From: Proteles cristata cristata
Taxonomy: Eukaryota > Chordata > Mammalia > Carnivora > Hyaenidae
DNA: 64,000 nt
Reading direction: 5' to 3'
Assembly: GCA_017311185.1 (NCBI GenBank)
Contig: JAESUZ010005115.1
Location: 1-64,000, forward strand
Positions 43,890 through 56,659 of this stretch are shown in pieces; the first letter of the stretch is position 1; each line of letters opens with the position of its first letter. Below the pieces are notes generated by a model. That model was not told the origin of the DNA. It saw nothing but the letters and a program-made list of their open reading frames with translations, and searched no databases. Both the position numbers and the translations under genes were made by a program.

Positions 43890-45980
43890 CAGTTTTACCA
43901 AAAGTTAGTGGACTAATTGGTCAGGCTGACCCTTCTGCATCATAAAAGTACCCTCTCTTGGCTTCCATGATTCCGTCAATGTTATTTTTAATAACAGTGC
44001 TGAAAATATCAATTTCACAGTAAGTAAATCTAACTGCATTCAGTTACTCTCTCTTAAGACATATTCATACAAAACAAAGCACTGAGAATTTCAAACGAAT
44101 CGTATTACAAGAAAATCTTATTTGTTGATTAATGTCTATTACTGATCTAAAAGAAATGATTATTCGGCTTGTTGGAAGAAAAAGCAGAATAGAGCCTGGC
44201 AGTCACAGAGGAGGCATTCCAGCCCTGAGCTCTAAAAGAAGCTGAATGTCAATTTAATGAATCTGAAAATTATTACCGGTTCATCAGATCTATTGTCCCA
44301 TTACTTTAAAAGAAAAAAAAAATAGGTACAAACGTGATGCACAAATAATTGAGGTTTGATATAAAAATGAAAATGAATGATCGAGGAACTCCAAAGCCTT
44401 TAATAATTAATACATAAACCTCCCAGTAATTTAAATTACGGGCGAGGTAACTCAGACCCAATACATTAATTCACCTTGGGAGAAGTTGACTTAAAGTTTC
44501 CTTTTTAGATATGCATGGTTTACTCAGTAATCATAATAAAAGAGAACCACAAAATTCCACATCTACAGCATCACTCACTCTCAACCAGCCCCAGCATGCC
44601 AGGCTGCAGAGCACTTAAACCCACACAGCAAGAGTTTAACTTGAGCTTGGCTGGGGGGCTTGGACGAGACTTTCACTATTCAGACACAGAAAATATTAAT
44701 TATCATCAAATCTGTCATTATCTTCCCATCCCCCTTCCCCAGCCTCATCTTGCCTATCTGATCCCTTGTTCCTCCAGCCAGCAAAATGAAAAGCAGTGAT
44801 TTGCCGAGTGGATTGTGGTTTGACTCGAAAAGAAAAGGGGCCAGCTGGGTATGCCTACAAGAAGTAATCAAAACAAGGAGTTGGGAAAGGTATTCCTTGA
44901 AGTGCCCCCAGGCATTTGTATAGAAAAGCCCAGAAAATATTATTCCATTCAATCAGCTACAAAAGCAAGGCAGAGAGGAAGAAGGGAAAGGGAGAGAGAA
45001 GACAGAGGCTGGGGGCAGGCGGGGTCTACCAGATCGGCGGTGAAAAAACAAGGGAGAGGAGGGAGATGGGAGGAGAAACGAGACCAAAACACAATGAGAC
45101 ACAAAACCATGTGATTAACGCCCTCTCCCCAACTCTCCCTGCCTTTCGAACTGCATGTCTGGGCAGATAAAGGTGTTAGAAGAGTGTGTGGAAGCAGCCA
45201 CCAGAGCTGGCCTGGCATGCTGAAGAGAATAAACACCTACCAGCGATGACTTCAGGCGCACCTAGATGACCCACTGCCCAAAATAACACCGCTTAGCGCA
45301 CTGCCTGATGCCTAAGATTCCACGCTTCCTGCTTCATTTATTTTGGAAAGGGCTGTGATGCCCACTGACATTGCCCCGGGTTAGGAAACTCTTTCAGCCC
45401 TTTGCAGCCATTTATAATCTCCTTGTGAATGCCTTTCAAGGTCCTTCCTGGATGCTGGTTTGGACCCAGGGGTGAGAGGAGAAAATATGAAATTCACAGG
45501 TACTTAAGCTGGAAAGAGTCAAACCAGAAAGCTCAAGTAGTCAAGGACAACTAGAATTCAGTCCTTGTGAACCTCAAGATGACAAGGATCATTTAGTTTG
45601 TATTTAAAAACTAAGGACGATGGAAAAATACTAATTACATTTTGCTTTTATATGTGTAAGATCATATGTGCCGCCTAATTAAGATAACATAAAAAGTATC
45701 CCAATACTCACACATGTGATGCTACATGAACACCTCTCCAGGGTTGTTTGGCTCAGGAGCCAAATGTCATTTTTAAAAACCACATTCTTACAATCCTTTT
45801 TCTTTGCTGTCCTGTACATTTCATGCCCATTTCTTCATGGTAGGAAGGTAGCTAAAGCTAGACCTGGTCTCACAGGCAGACCCAATAATGTAGAGCTCTT
45901 TTTTCCCATTTTTTTTTTTAAATCAATAAAGAACACTTTTCCTTGAAGTTCTTTAGCAGACTTTTACTTATTTGAGAAGC
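43890..45980. other. non-coding DNA, nothing recognised
   Basis: A purine-rich patch at 44965-45095 yields overlapping low-complexity frames (44851-45170, 44949-45236). Short T/A runs near 45908-45920. No repeat family was named. Confidence 0.4.
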
Positions 45981-45984
45981 AGTA

Positions 45985-46215
45985 TTGCTTAATGTTAGGA
46001 GCACAGACTTTGGGGCCAAGCTCCTGGGTTTAAACACAGCTCTACTGCGTATTAGCTGTGTTCCCTTGGACCAGGAACTTAACCCCTCTGATCCTTGGGT
46101 TCCTCATTTGTAAAAACAAGTTCATAATATCTACCTCTTAGAACATTAACTGAATTGGTTTATATAAAGACACACCTGGTTCATAGTAAATCTTATTACA
46201 TGTTAGCTAATGAGC
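45985..46215 (+). repeat. MIR SINE, near full length
   Basis: 'AGCACAGACTTTGGGGCCAAGCTCCTGGGTTTAAACACAGCTCTACTGCGTATTAGCTGTGTTCCC' through 'CTCATTTGTAAAAACAAG' to 'TCATAGTAAATC'. Confidence 0.85.
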
Positions 46216-46434
46216 TTGAACTAGGTTACACTCATGCCTAAAGCATTAACTGACAAGGGAGCTTAACCAATCACTCATCTCCTGGGGCTGGAGATTCACC
46301 TTCCCTGAATCACGTGACTTCTCAGAGGACAAGAAGGTTGATATATTAATGACGGTGGATCTGGTTAGAATGGAGGAAGGGGGTAAGTGGTTGCTGGGTA
46401 GGCAATCAACATTGGCTGCTACACGTATTATAGC

Positions 46435-46600
46435 CATGTATCCTTATTATAGCCCTGAGACACAGGTAGCATCATCCCCATATTACAGAGAAAATCTAAG
46501 ACTTAGAGAGGTTAATTTGCCTAAGGTAATGGAAATAGCCATGTAGGGTTGGCACTTGAAACCAGAAACCAGAATGTTTGCTGATTCTAAGTTCTTTCCA
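46435..46600 (-). repeat. MIR SINE (antisense)
   Basis: 'ATCCTTATTATAGCCCTGAGACACAGGTAGCATCATCCCCATATTACAGAG' then 'AGAGAGGTTAATTTGCC' is inverted MIR. Confidence 0.8.
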
Positions 46601-46609
46601 TCATGGCGG

Positions 46610-47440
46610 TCAGTTTCACTTTCATGGAAGATGCAAGTCTTCTCCAAGTCTCTATTAGCATAGCTTTCCTTTAGCCCGGTGGAGGTACATGCAGGAAGGA
46701 TTTATCCTTATATCTATTTGGCAGCTTAGGCAAGGGAAAGATGGAAGAGGAAGTAGATAAGAGAATCTACAGGTTCTTTAGTTCTCATTATTGATACATG
46801 TATTTAAATGAACTGTGTTTGTGCCTTCTCTCGGGACACTCATACTGTTAAAAATACATCTTCTCCTATACTCTGCTAGACTGGAGGGAAAAAGCTAGTA
46901 AGATCCAGTTCATCATCTGAAATACCTTCTAGTCCAGCATGGTCACAGTCCTGTGAATGGTTGGTGCTGATATGGGATTTTGTCAACAGCAAAATCTCTG
47001 AGTAGCAAAAGAGAAGCCGTAATAGTATTACTACCCCTTCTGTCCACTGTAGTAGGAATGTCATCTAACCCCAGAGATAACGGAAAGTAGCTACACAGTC
47101 AGCTCCGAGATCTTCTGGATAAAGAACCACAGTCTACCAGAATATTCTAACTCCTTGTTTAGAGAACTCTTCCTCTAATTTCTCTGCCTTTCTGAAGGAA
47201 TGGATCCTGCTTACCTTTCATGTATATATCCTCCTCTGTAACTTTCCTTAGACTTCGCAAGAGAGGGAATCCCCTCTCTGTACTGTCCCACCCAAAGTCA
47301 CAATCTACAAATTGATAATGAGTCTCTAGATATAACATGGGGCAGTTATCAGGGGATTCTGCCTCTGTGTGATGAATCAGCTTAGGTCTGCTCTTCTCCA
47401 AATCAGATGACTTTCTTTGGTTTGGTTTAGCTTTTTATAC
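46610..47440. other. non-coding DNA, nothing recognised
   Basis: Minus frames at 46876-47064 and 47159-47401 have no splice context or known motif. Confidence 0.4.
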
Positions 47441-47444
47441 TACC

Positions 47445-47668
47445 TTTCATTGAAAGCTTACTATGTGTCAGGCATTGTATTAAATATTTCATCTATGTCA
47501 TCTAGTTTAGTCCGTACAATAGCTTCTGAGACAGGTAAAATTATAACCATTTTACAGATAAAGAAAATAAAACCCAGAGAGGCTGAATACTAGTTACACG
47601 AGTTACTAAGAATTGCTCTAAACAGAAACTGGCAGTGCTACAGTCTGAATGTAGATCTACTTAACTCT
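47445..47668 (-). repeat. MIR SINE (antisense)
   Basis: 'GAAAGCTTACTATGTGTCAGGCATTGTATTAAATATTTC', 'CCATTTTACAGATAAAG', 'CCCAGAGAGGCTGAATAC' is the inverted MIR order; the SINE at 47686 sits at its edge. Confidence 0.85.
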
Positions 47669-47685
47669 AAAGACAGTACTTTTAG

Positions 47686-47908
47686 GGGCACCTGGGTGGC
47701 TCAGTCGGTTAAGAGTCCAACTTTGGCTCAGGTCATGATCTCACAGTCCGTGGGTTCAAGCCCCGCGTCGGGCTCTGTGCTGACAGCTCAGAGCCTGGAG
47801 CCGGCTTCAGATTCTGTGTCTCCCTCTCTCTCTGACCCTCCCCTGCTCATGCTGTCTCTCTCCTTCTCTCCGAAATAAATAAAAAAGATTAAAAAAAATT
47901 TTTAAATG
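47686..47908 (+). repeat. felid SINE
   Basis: Direct repeats AAGACAGTACTTTTAG (47670-47685) and AAGACAGTGCTTTTAG (47909-47924). The body is well preserved, 'GACAGCTCAG' subtype. Confidence 0.95.
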
Positions 47909-47929
47909 AAGACAGTGCTTTTAGTCACT

Positions 47930-50035
47930 AGGCTATATATATCTGTTTCATTCTGCACCCTAATCATGTTGCAGAATAGAGAATATTGTAGATTTCATGA
48001 AATCTGCAGATGTACCAGGTGTGCCTTCTGACTTCAACTGACTCATGCACAGGAATGTTGAACAGGACAGATCAGGGCCCTTGCTATAAGCCGCCAAGCT
48101 CTGTCCTCCAGTATACTAACTGTCCACCTCTGCAGCAAGGGATGGCAAACAAGGGTGTGTGGCCAAACCTGGCCCACTTCCTATTTAAAAGAACAAATTG
48201 GAACAGAGCCTCAAGCCACATCCATTCATTCACATATTGTCTAGGATTGCTTTCACTCTGTAAAATCAGACCTGGATAGTTGTGATAGATACCGCATGGT
48301 CCATAAAGTCCAACATATTTTCCATCTCTTATTTTACAGAAGAAGTTTTCCTGACCTCTAGTTTTGAATTTGCCTGACCTCAGATATAGCCTAAAAAGTC
48401 TTGACTTGGGGCATTTTATTATTTTATACTCTGTACAAATTTCCTAAGGAAGTTGGGCAGAGGTGCTAGCACTTTCTCCTTCCATATTCATATCTGAACT
48501 TATTTAATGAGCATGTGGACTTTAGCGAGATGGAGAGAAACAGGATGGCTCCTAACATCATTTACCACATTACTGAGATGAAACAGTATGAATCTGAGTC
48601 AGCAATCTGCTCTGTCTTAGACCAGTCTGCTTGCCAGCACCAGCTTCCAGCAGCCCACACTGGTCTATAAGGACCAAGAACTATAGTAGCCCTTCTGACC
48701 TTTAGGCCCCTACTGCTCTCCCCCCTCACCCCGAACGGATGATCCAGGTGATAGATTACCCATGCCCTTCGCTGCTCCTGGACCTTGGGGTCACAGCACC
48801 ATTTTATCTCCATTAAGACAAAATGCCATGCAAAGAAAAGGCACCAAGCCTAATTCAAGCAACCCAGGGTATGAGCAAGCGTAGAGTGATAAAGGCCTTT
48901 GCTGTAAGTGGATGTACCCTGTGAAAAGGGAAATTAGCCAGGAGACATACAGCCTGAGAAAGTACATGTTCACAGACCTGAAGCAGGTGGATAGATAAGA
49001 ATTCAGCCTTCTGCGGCTACAGATGGAAAAAAAAAAGAAAAAGAAAAAAGAAGAAAGAAAAGAAAAGCACCGATAGGGCAGATTTGCCCAAATATGAGAA
49101 GCTGCTAAGAGTTAGAAGTGGAAAAAGATGCCAGAGGAGGTAGCGAGTTCCCCATTTCTGAGCACGTCAGAGCAGACACCACTTTCCTCTTCACCAGGGA
49201 ATACAATAGTGATTCCAACATAGAATATGGAAGTGGACCAGCGGAGCTGAAAAATACATTCTAGTTCATGACCTAATGCTGCTCAATATGGCTGTTTTGC
49301 CTATAATGTACAGTACGTAATTTTCCACACTTGACCTTGCTACTTGATTGACATTCAGTGCCTCAAGGCCATAAACTTGCATTTGGTCTTCTCTGTACCT
49401 GGTTAAATATGTGCTGACTGCAAAGTCCTGCGGAGTGGTGCATTTTGATTTGGGGAGGTTTGAGTCACAAACGAAAAAACACATTTAAAAACCTGCTTCA
49501 AGTAGAAGTGTGCTGTGTTATATTTCCATTCTTCACTTCATCCTATACCATCTGCATTCTTTCTCCACTGAACCATCAGATTGCCCAAATCGATTCTTCT
49601 GCTTAGTTTGAATGTAGTATTTTCTGATACATGGATATGGTCTTGAAATCCCCCTGGGATCTCAGGGTATGAGGTGCTGTGTGCCTATGTGTGTGCTTGC
49701 AGTGTGCTCGGATAGCTGGAGAATTATATCTGGGGCAAATGCAGCAGAGGGACTTACCCTCATCTCATACTCCATTCCTTAAAAGCCCCAGGAGGGCTAG
49801 AGATTATAGAGGAAGCTGCCTTGGTTGGGCAGAACGCCACAAGGCTGCATGTTTCACACGAACCTCCTGTTCCGTGTTATTTCCTCTCTACCCTTCTGTT
49901 GCCAAACCACCATAGTTCAGCTAATTCTTCCCCGAGCAGCATCTCCCCCAGAGCTGCAATTACAGTGGAGACAGAAATTGAGTTGTAAGTTAAGTAATGA
50001 GGAGACCACTGTGATTCATCCAGATAGCATACGTG
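47930..50035. other. non-coding DNA, nothing recognised
   Basis: An A/G-rich low-complexity tract at 49027-49068. Minus frame 48562-48813 and plus frames at 48010-48279 and 49679-50043 carry no recognised motif or exon borders. Confidence 0.4.
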
Positions 50036-50040
50036 GTCAT

Positions 50041-50041
<1 letters not shown>

Positions 50042-50076
<35 letters not shown>

Positions 50077-50215
50077 GAAATATAGATATATAGATATGTA
50101 GGTATACAGATGTCTTTATTATATATGTGTGTGTATATGCATGTATACATACACATATATATCTGTCTGTATATATGTGTGTGTGGCTGTGTATATATAA
50201 ACATATATACAGGCC
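50042..50215. repeat. (AG)15 followed by AT/GT-rich tract
   Basis: An AG run at 50042-50072, then about 140 bases of ATAG/ATAT/GTGT/TACA simple sequence. Frames on both strands (Ile/Tyr/His-rich) are artefacts. Confidence 0.9.
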
Positions 50216-50219
50216 AGTA

Positions 50220-51335
50220 ATCACCAATTATTATCCACTAACTAAAAGAAGGGAAGAAGAAATAAAAATTAGGTGTTTTGACAAAACTATGCCTCTATTG
50301 CATGAAGAGACCTCTGCTGTCTCTTCCTCAGGAAGCACCTTGTTCAAGGGGATGTATATGTTCCAAAGAGGACTAAAGCAGTCATCACAAGTAACACCAA
50401 GGCATTTTATTTTGAATGTCCATAAGCCAAGTCAAGGAAATATCTAAGGAAATCTTAACAATGTCTGGTTTTATACTTTATAGTCCATACACATGATCTT
50501 TTTGCCTTAAACATCAGTAGTTCAAAGTGTGCTTGAGGCAATTGTGGGGCACTAGTCCTGTGGTCTTGACTTTCTTGGGAGAGGAAAGAGAAATTATGGC
50601 CTCAGAGCCTAAGACATTTTGTTCAATGTCCAGTTTTATGGAGATTTGCTTATTCTGCTTTCTAGCAGTAACCCAACATTGTATTCCACACATTTCCCTT
50701 GAAACGAGCTTCTCCTGACTGCTTCATTCCTACCAATGGTAACATCTTTTTCCCTGTCTCCCAGACTTCTAACCGTAGCCATCCTCAACAGCTATTCTGT
50801 TCTTCCCCTTCTGCAGTTCCTAGACCCAACCCCCTTCTCTTGCGTGGAATTAAGATCCTCAGATGCTGCCTCTTTATCTTCACAGGCATGTCACTAGCTC
50901 ATGTTCTTCCTCTTTCCTAATCTGCTAGGGCAGCCACCTAACCAAACCAACCTCCCCTTGCCCCCATCTTCCCATGCAAATCTCTCCACAACCCCCTGCT
51001 CCTGATGTTAGCAATCATGCAAACTGTAGCCAGGGTCTTACTGGCGCAGTTCTCCTCATCCTCTGCACCTCAACAACCCTTACCCAATGCTTAAGGTCCA
51101 CTTCCTATAACCAACTTTCCATGATCCTCAACTTACCTGAGCAAAGATGCCCCCTCAGTACTTATAACTATATTAGAATAATTGTATTTGCCTCTCCTCC
51201 CACCCCAAAATGAAGACTGAAGTATGAGATTGTCTATTTTTTTCTTTGAAAAATACCCAACCTGGAGAGGGTATGCCCCCCCACCCCCACAAAATCTCTT
51301 AATGGATACATTTCCTCATTTAATGCTCAGCAGTG
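50220..51335. other. non-coding DNA; C/T-rich middle possibly L2-derived
   Basis: 50690-51180 has L2-like 'CTTCTAACCGTAGCCATCC' and 'CATGCAAATCTCTCCACAACC' phrases but no diagnostic tail. A C-run at 51271-51285. Confidence 0.3.
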
Positions 51336-51339
51336 GCTT

Positions 51340-51790
51340 CATTGCCATGGAGAAAGTACAAGCATTTTCCAATGACAGTCAAAGCTTCCCTTCTTCATCG
51401 GTACCCCTTTGAGCCTTATCATCCACTGTGTATTCATTATGTTGAAGCAAAACTGCACCTACTCATTCGTCTCTGTGGCTTTATTTTTTGCTATCCCTTC
51501 AATCTGAATCACCATTTCTCCCTAACTCTCTTTACTTCCTAACTTCCATAAATAACTTGGTTCCATCCTTCAAAGATGTTACATTATTATTTTAGGATCC
51601 TCAGGTGCAGCCAGGCTACATGAATATTCTCTCATGTGTCAACTCCTCTTCAATGTTATAACCTTACTGCACCTTGAAGCAAAGCTGTCCATATACTTAA
51701 CACATCTCTGCTATCAGAATATGCACTATTTATAGCAGGGACTATGTTACTTAGCTCTGTATCAGCACAATGGCTAACAGAGCTATGGGC
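51340..51790 (+). repeat. L2 LINE 3' region
   Basis: 'CCATCCTTCAAAGATG', 'CATATACTTAACACATCTCTGC', 'TATAGCAGGGACTATGTTACTTAGCTCTGTATC', 'CACAATGGC' follow the L2 tail order. Confidence 0.6.
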
Positions 51791-52289
51791 GCATATTCTC
51801 ACCCAATGCATCCATATTGCATTTGAATAGATTGTTTGAACTTGGCTTGAAATACTGCCTTTATGCATTCTGCTTGGTGAGCCAAACTGTCAAGGAGAAA
51901 CTTGGTTTGGAGAAGCCCAGTCAAAGAGGAAAAGGCCTCAGACCTCCCTAAAGGCAATGCATTTTCCATTCTCTTCTTCCTAAAGCAATCAAAAAGCACA
52001 AATATATGCAGTGCCTTAACATTAATAAATATTTCATAAATAAGTTTTGTGGATTATAATTATGACCTCGCTTTTACACATACATCAAAATTCACTAAAT
52101 TTCTAAGATATGCTCTTAGGGAAACTCAGTGGCTATTATTTGTTTTACAAAAGCACAGATCAAAATTAAATTTAAAGTAGGAATTGAGAGCTGTTCATAT
52201 GCTTTCAAAAATTATCGAAACCATCAACTCCCCAAATTTCTTAAATTAGTGAGGTATTTCTTTTTTCTTAAGTGAGTTTCAGAGCCCAC

Positions 52290-52500
52290 TTTCTTTTTTT
52301 CTTAAAGTTTATTTATTTATTTTGAGAGAGAGAGGGAGAGAGCAAGGGCACATGAGCAAGGAAGGGCAGAGAGGGAGAGAGAGAATCCAGTGAGCTCCAT
52401 GCTGTCGATGCAGAGCTCCCCACAGGGCTCAATCTCATGAGATCATGACCTGAGTCAAAATCAAGAGTCAGGTGCTTAACCGACCAAGCCACCCAAGGGG
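52290..52500 (-). repeat. carnivore SINE, minus strand, older
   Basis: 'TTTATTTATTTATTTTGAGAG' inverted tail, 'GAGATCATGACCTGAGTC' and inverted head 'CCGACCAAGCCACCCAAGGGG'. Target duplication not resolved. Confidence 0.9.
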
Positions 52501-52509
52501 AATTATGTT

Positions 52510-53635
52510 GAGGGACAAGTTTCATGTCCTTTAGTCTAGGGAAAGGAGAGGAGGGGTCCAGGGGATTCTTTTGCAAAATATTTGAATAAACGATGAAAGC
52601 TTACTGAAATTAACTCACCAAATCTTTACTCTGACATCATAGTCTTAGAGAATTCTCCTTAGCACTACCTGGGCCCCATGCCTCAATTACTACTCTTTCT
52701 ACCCCATGCATGAGAGGTATTCAAAGTCCCAAAATCAGTTAGTTTATTGTCCTGTTTAGTCTATGTACCAATTTAAGTTCTGTATAGTATTAAAAAAAAC
52801 TCCCAAGAAAGAATGGCATTGACCTTGAAATTTATCCAGACTGGTTGATCAAATGGCAATTACACTTTTTTCCTATTTCAAGGAAAATAATATTTTATGT
52901 AACAGCACTTAGAGACTAGATTCTACATCCCATCATTAAGGGATTTCCCTCTAGTGACTGTGAGATGCCCCATCACCCAATCTTTTCACTTTGTTATAGC
53001 TCCAAGAAAATGATCAGAGCTTGGCTGAAAAAGGTGAGAGCAATGCCTATCTCAGTTCTAACCGACTCCTCACACCCTGTACCATCATTTCTTTCCCTCA
53101 AAATCTTTCCAGGGATCAATGAAAAAAAAATGAAGTACACACATTTTAAAAATAAAGGATTTAAGGTACCAAGGCATTTGGGGTACAAAATAATCTGTCA
53201 TCAGGCAATTTTCAACATACATTTTTTCACTGGCTTCCAGACAAACACAACATTATTTCCACATAGGAGTGGGCAGACACTGCCTTAGTCATCTTTTTTG
53301 TGCTGGTCAATGGAAAGATCCCAGGGGCAACTTCCAATTTGCCTGGGCACGTCCAAAATTTCTGTGGGTTTCTCTAAGTGTGCTTTTAATTTAATGATTG
53401 CTGAAAACATCGTAGACACAAGCTAAGGGTCACCCCCAATACAGTCCATAGCGTGGAAGAGAGAACTCAGGGGGATTTGATAAGGCCCAGATACAGGGAG
53501 AATTAAGTACTGATTATCTACTCTAGGCTGATCACCAAAGAGCAGAAATAAAGAAGAAGAAAATAACCTGTCATCTGAGGGGTAGGCCAGACTCATCAGA
53601 TGAGGGCATCCGCTGTTTGTTTTAATATGTCAAGG
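52510..53635. other. non-coding DNA, nothing recognised
   Basis: The plus frame at 52965-53288 lacks splice borders and known motifs. Confidence 0.4.
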
Positions 53636-53639
53636 ACTA

Positions 53640-53790
53640 AGAGCATAAAAGGATGCTATTTACATCGTCTACTATGGGAAATGAATGGACTTGTTCAATG
53701 TCTCATAGGGAAGTGGCAGCAAAATTGGGATTAGAACTTCAGTCTCTGGAGTCTTTCTGTGACTTCCAAATTTACACTGCCTGTCACATT
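53640..53790 (-). repeat. MIR-like fragment (antisense)
   Basis: 'GAATGGACTTGTTCAATGTCTCATAGGGAAGTGGCAGCAAAATTGGGATTAGAACTTCAG' resembles inverted MIR. Confidence 0.55.
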
Positions 53791-53889
53791 CTAGAGGTAG
53801 TTAGCCTAGGGAGGACAGAAACAGAGGAATACATGAAGATTGATCTTCAAACCCTTTAGGGGGTCCCTCCTGCCCCTTATGTGAGTAAG

Positions 53890-54105
53890 AAGAACTCCTC
53901 TGTGCCCCTCAGTACTCCATGTTTACACATAGCAGCACTTGTCACATCCCACCACAACTGACATTTTACTTGTCTGCCTCTCCAACCACACTGTAAGCCC
54001 TTGAAAAGAAAGATGTCCTATTTTACCTCTCCAGAGCTCACCACAGTGTGTGGCATACAGTAGAAACAAAATAGTTGTTGAATCAATAAACTGACCATTG
54101 ATTCT
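53890..54105 (+). repeat. L2 LINE 3' end
   Basis: 'CATAGCAGCACTTGTCACATCCCACC', 'CTCTCCAACCACACTGTAAGCCC', 'GCTCACCACAGTGTGTGGCATACAGTAG' and 'AGTTGTTGAATCAATAAA' form a clear L2 tail. Confidence 0.85.
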
Positions 54106-54109
54106 GTGC

Positions 54110-55175
54110 AGCTACGGTGAAAAATACTAGGGCTAATAAATGACAGCTTCAAATAAGGAGATCTTAACTTCAACTCAATACAGGAAAGATCATTCTTTCC
54201 AGAACCTCCCAAGAGTGGGAGAGGCAAGGCAGAAAGTAGTAAATTCTCTTTTACCAGAAGCCTTCAAGCAGACGCTGGATAACCAGCCACCTGTCTGGGT
54301 TATTGGAGAGAAGAAACCTGCTCTGGGTGGTCTCCAATTTAGTGATTCGATGACTATTCCATTCTAGCCCCCAGGTCTCCGGGCTTATCTGAGAGAAGAG
54401 TCTCTAGTGCCACCTTCCTGTAACCTGGGGTACTTTATAAAGGTCTGTCCTTGCTAGAGCTGACTAGTGGCCTTGCTGATCCTATTCAGTATTGAAGTTT
54501 TGCAGTTAAAAACCAAAAGCAAAAAACAAACGAAAACACTGAATTAAGCAGGAAAGGTCTATGATTGGGAAGTCAGCTTCATCTTCCACGACCGAGTTGG
54601 TTTGTGCTAGAAGAATGACACTTGGTCCTATCCCATGAGAAGCATTATGCAGATGTAACAAACAGGGTCTCAATATATGCTAGCAGAGCAAAACACAGAT
54701 AAATCAAATGTGCAAACCTATCAGAAACGTATAGCTCACCTGAACTACAATGTGCATATTTAGGCCTCAAAGGGAGACGTCTATAACTACATTGCTAGTG
54801 CCTGGTAGAGTTGGCACAAAATTCTGCTGATTACAAGGCCAGAATTCTTTTCATTACCCGATGTTGTGAAGCCCACTATAATATAACACTTAATTATACA
54901 GGTTCAGGAATACAAGTCAAAGCAGATCCCAAATGTAATAATAGATGCTAAAACTACATATGGGAAAAGCATGCTATAACATGGTTAACCTATGACGTAA
55001 ATAAATTATAAAGGGATTGATTGCACTGTATTTTTCCCATCAAAGACTAAGCTGTACTCCTCTATCACATGGGTCATCTGTGCTGTAAACTCTAAGACAC
55101 ATGATTTCATTAGAATCCAAACCAAATGAGGGTCACTGGGGCATCGGGGTGTATAGCAAAGGCCAAGTGCACAAG
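54110..55175. other. non-coding DNA, nothing recognised
   Basis: No repeat or exon with support. Confidence 0.4.
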
Positions 55176-55179
55176 CATT

Positions 55180-55375
55180 ACAGAAGGCTTTTGAATATAC
55201 TACCTCATTTAGACTGGCCCACTAACCTGCAGAGTCATTATAATTACCTCTATTTTTAAAGATGAGACTGGGGCTCAGAGACATCAACTGTTTAACCTGT
55301 GGTTATATTACCAGTAAATGACAGAGTCGGGATTTAAATCCACATGTGTTCAGTTCCCAAGCCGGAGCTCCTCCC
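55180..55375 (-). repeat. MIR SINE (antisense)
   Basis: 'TTTTTAAAGATGAGACTGGGGCTCAGAGACATCAAC' and 'CAGTAAATGACAGAGTCGGGATTTAAATCC' give inverted MIR. Confidence 0.85.
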
Positions 55376-55479
55376 CAAGGGATCAGGACACCTGAGCCAT
55401 CCATTCCCCTGTAAAGGAATGGGACCTTACACAAGCAACTTTCTCTCATAGGGTCTTAGGTAATCTTGAAGATCCATTC

Positions 55480-55685
55480 TTACATACATAATATTATATA
55501 TACATATATATATATACATGTATATATAATATATATGTGTGTGTACATATATATGTATGCTATATGTATGCATATTATATATATGTATATAGTTAGGTAA
55601 TCTCAAAGGTCCATTCTAGTTCTATATATAATATATATATAAATAATATATAATATGTATAGTTTTATATATATACATGTTCTTT
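55480..55685. repeat. AT-rich (TATA/TACA/TGTA)n tract with a duplicated flank
   Basis: Long TA-rich simple sequence interrupted at about 55590-55620 by a second, diverged copy of the unique flank found at about 55455-55485 (TTAGGTAATCTTGAAGATCC versus TTAGGTAATCTCAAAGGTCC). Confidence 0.9.
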
Positions 55686-55689
55686 CCAA

Positions 55690-56090
55690 AAAATAATGTA
55701 AAACATAACCCTGCACAATTTCTTTCTTTTCTACTCTCTGCTACGGCATATTTAGCTAGAGTTCTCTGAACGTTAGCACCAAATGCAGACCCTCAGTAAT
55801 GAGGCAACATTCACAGTTTCTTTATGTGCGTGATGTGCAGGCTTAAGTGAGGCATCTACTGTGTGCAGAGATCTGTTAACAGCTGCAGCTTAAACAGCAT
55901 CATTGTAAATGTAGGCAGGAATTAGCTAGTGCTGAAAGACAAGGGCCATCAATCTGGGGGGGAGAGAGTGAACACTGCACGAAGGTCTAAGTCTGTCCCT
56001 TTGCCTGTAAGCCTACAGATGTTAGGGGACTAGCCGTTTAGAGAAAACAGCCCTTCTCTTCAAGGCACTGTGCTGTTGTGCCTTGAACGT
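55690..56090. other. non-coding DNA, nothing recognised
   Basis: No repeat or exon identified. Confidence 0.35.
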
Positions 56091-56094
56091 CCCA

Positions 56095-56290
56095 GCCTAG
56101 GGAACAGGAGACTTAGCTCCGCACTGTGTACGGAGGACTTTGGTAAGATGACTTCACCCTCAAGTAAGCCTTAGTTTCTTCATTTACAAAATCTAAAAGT
56201 AACCACCCTCCTGCATTTATTACGGGATGGTGTATGCATGTGTATCCAAATAACGAGTGCAGAGCCCTAAAGATTCTGGGACACTCAAGT
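56095..56290 (+). repeat. MIR SINE
   Basis: 'AACAGGAGACTTAGCTCCGC'-like start, 'AAGCCTTAGTTTCTTCATTTACAAAATC' and 'ATAACGAGTGCAGAGCCC' are in MIR order. Confidence 0.6.
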
Positions 56291-56449
56291 ACTAAGAGCT
56301 GACATTATCCTTCTCTCTCCAGCCAAAATTTTGCCTGACATTTTCACTCCCGTTGATTCACTCCCCTCAAAACCAGAGATGAGATTGTTGTCATAGACTT
56401 TTGTTGAGATTCTGTTTTGTTTTTTATTAGCAGTCCCCATGGTAGGAAA

Positions 56450-56645
56450 AGTATGGGTTTTGGTGTCTTTACTTTTATTCCAGGTTAAACCACTGGCTGG
56501 CTTTTTGTTGCTTTGAGTATGTTCGTTAATCTTTCTCTTCTTTGGTTTCCTGATCTCTAAGATGGGGATAATACACCTTGCTAGTGGTGATATTTGAATT
56601 CACAATGAAATACTGAAAGAGCTTAATGTGTCTGGCCACAGTGGC
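56450..56645 (+). repeat. MIR SINE
   Basis: 'GTTAATCTTTCTCTTCTTTGGTTTCCTGATCTCTAAGATGGGGATAATACACCTTGC' and 'GAAAGAGCTTAATGTGTCTGGC' fit MIR. Confidence 0.72.
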
Positions 56646-56659
56646 CGTCCAATACCTTG

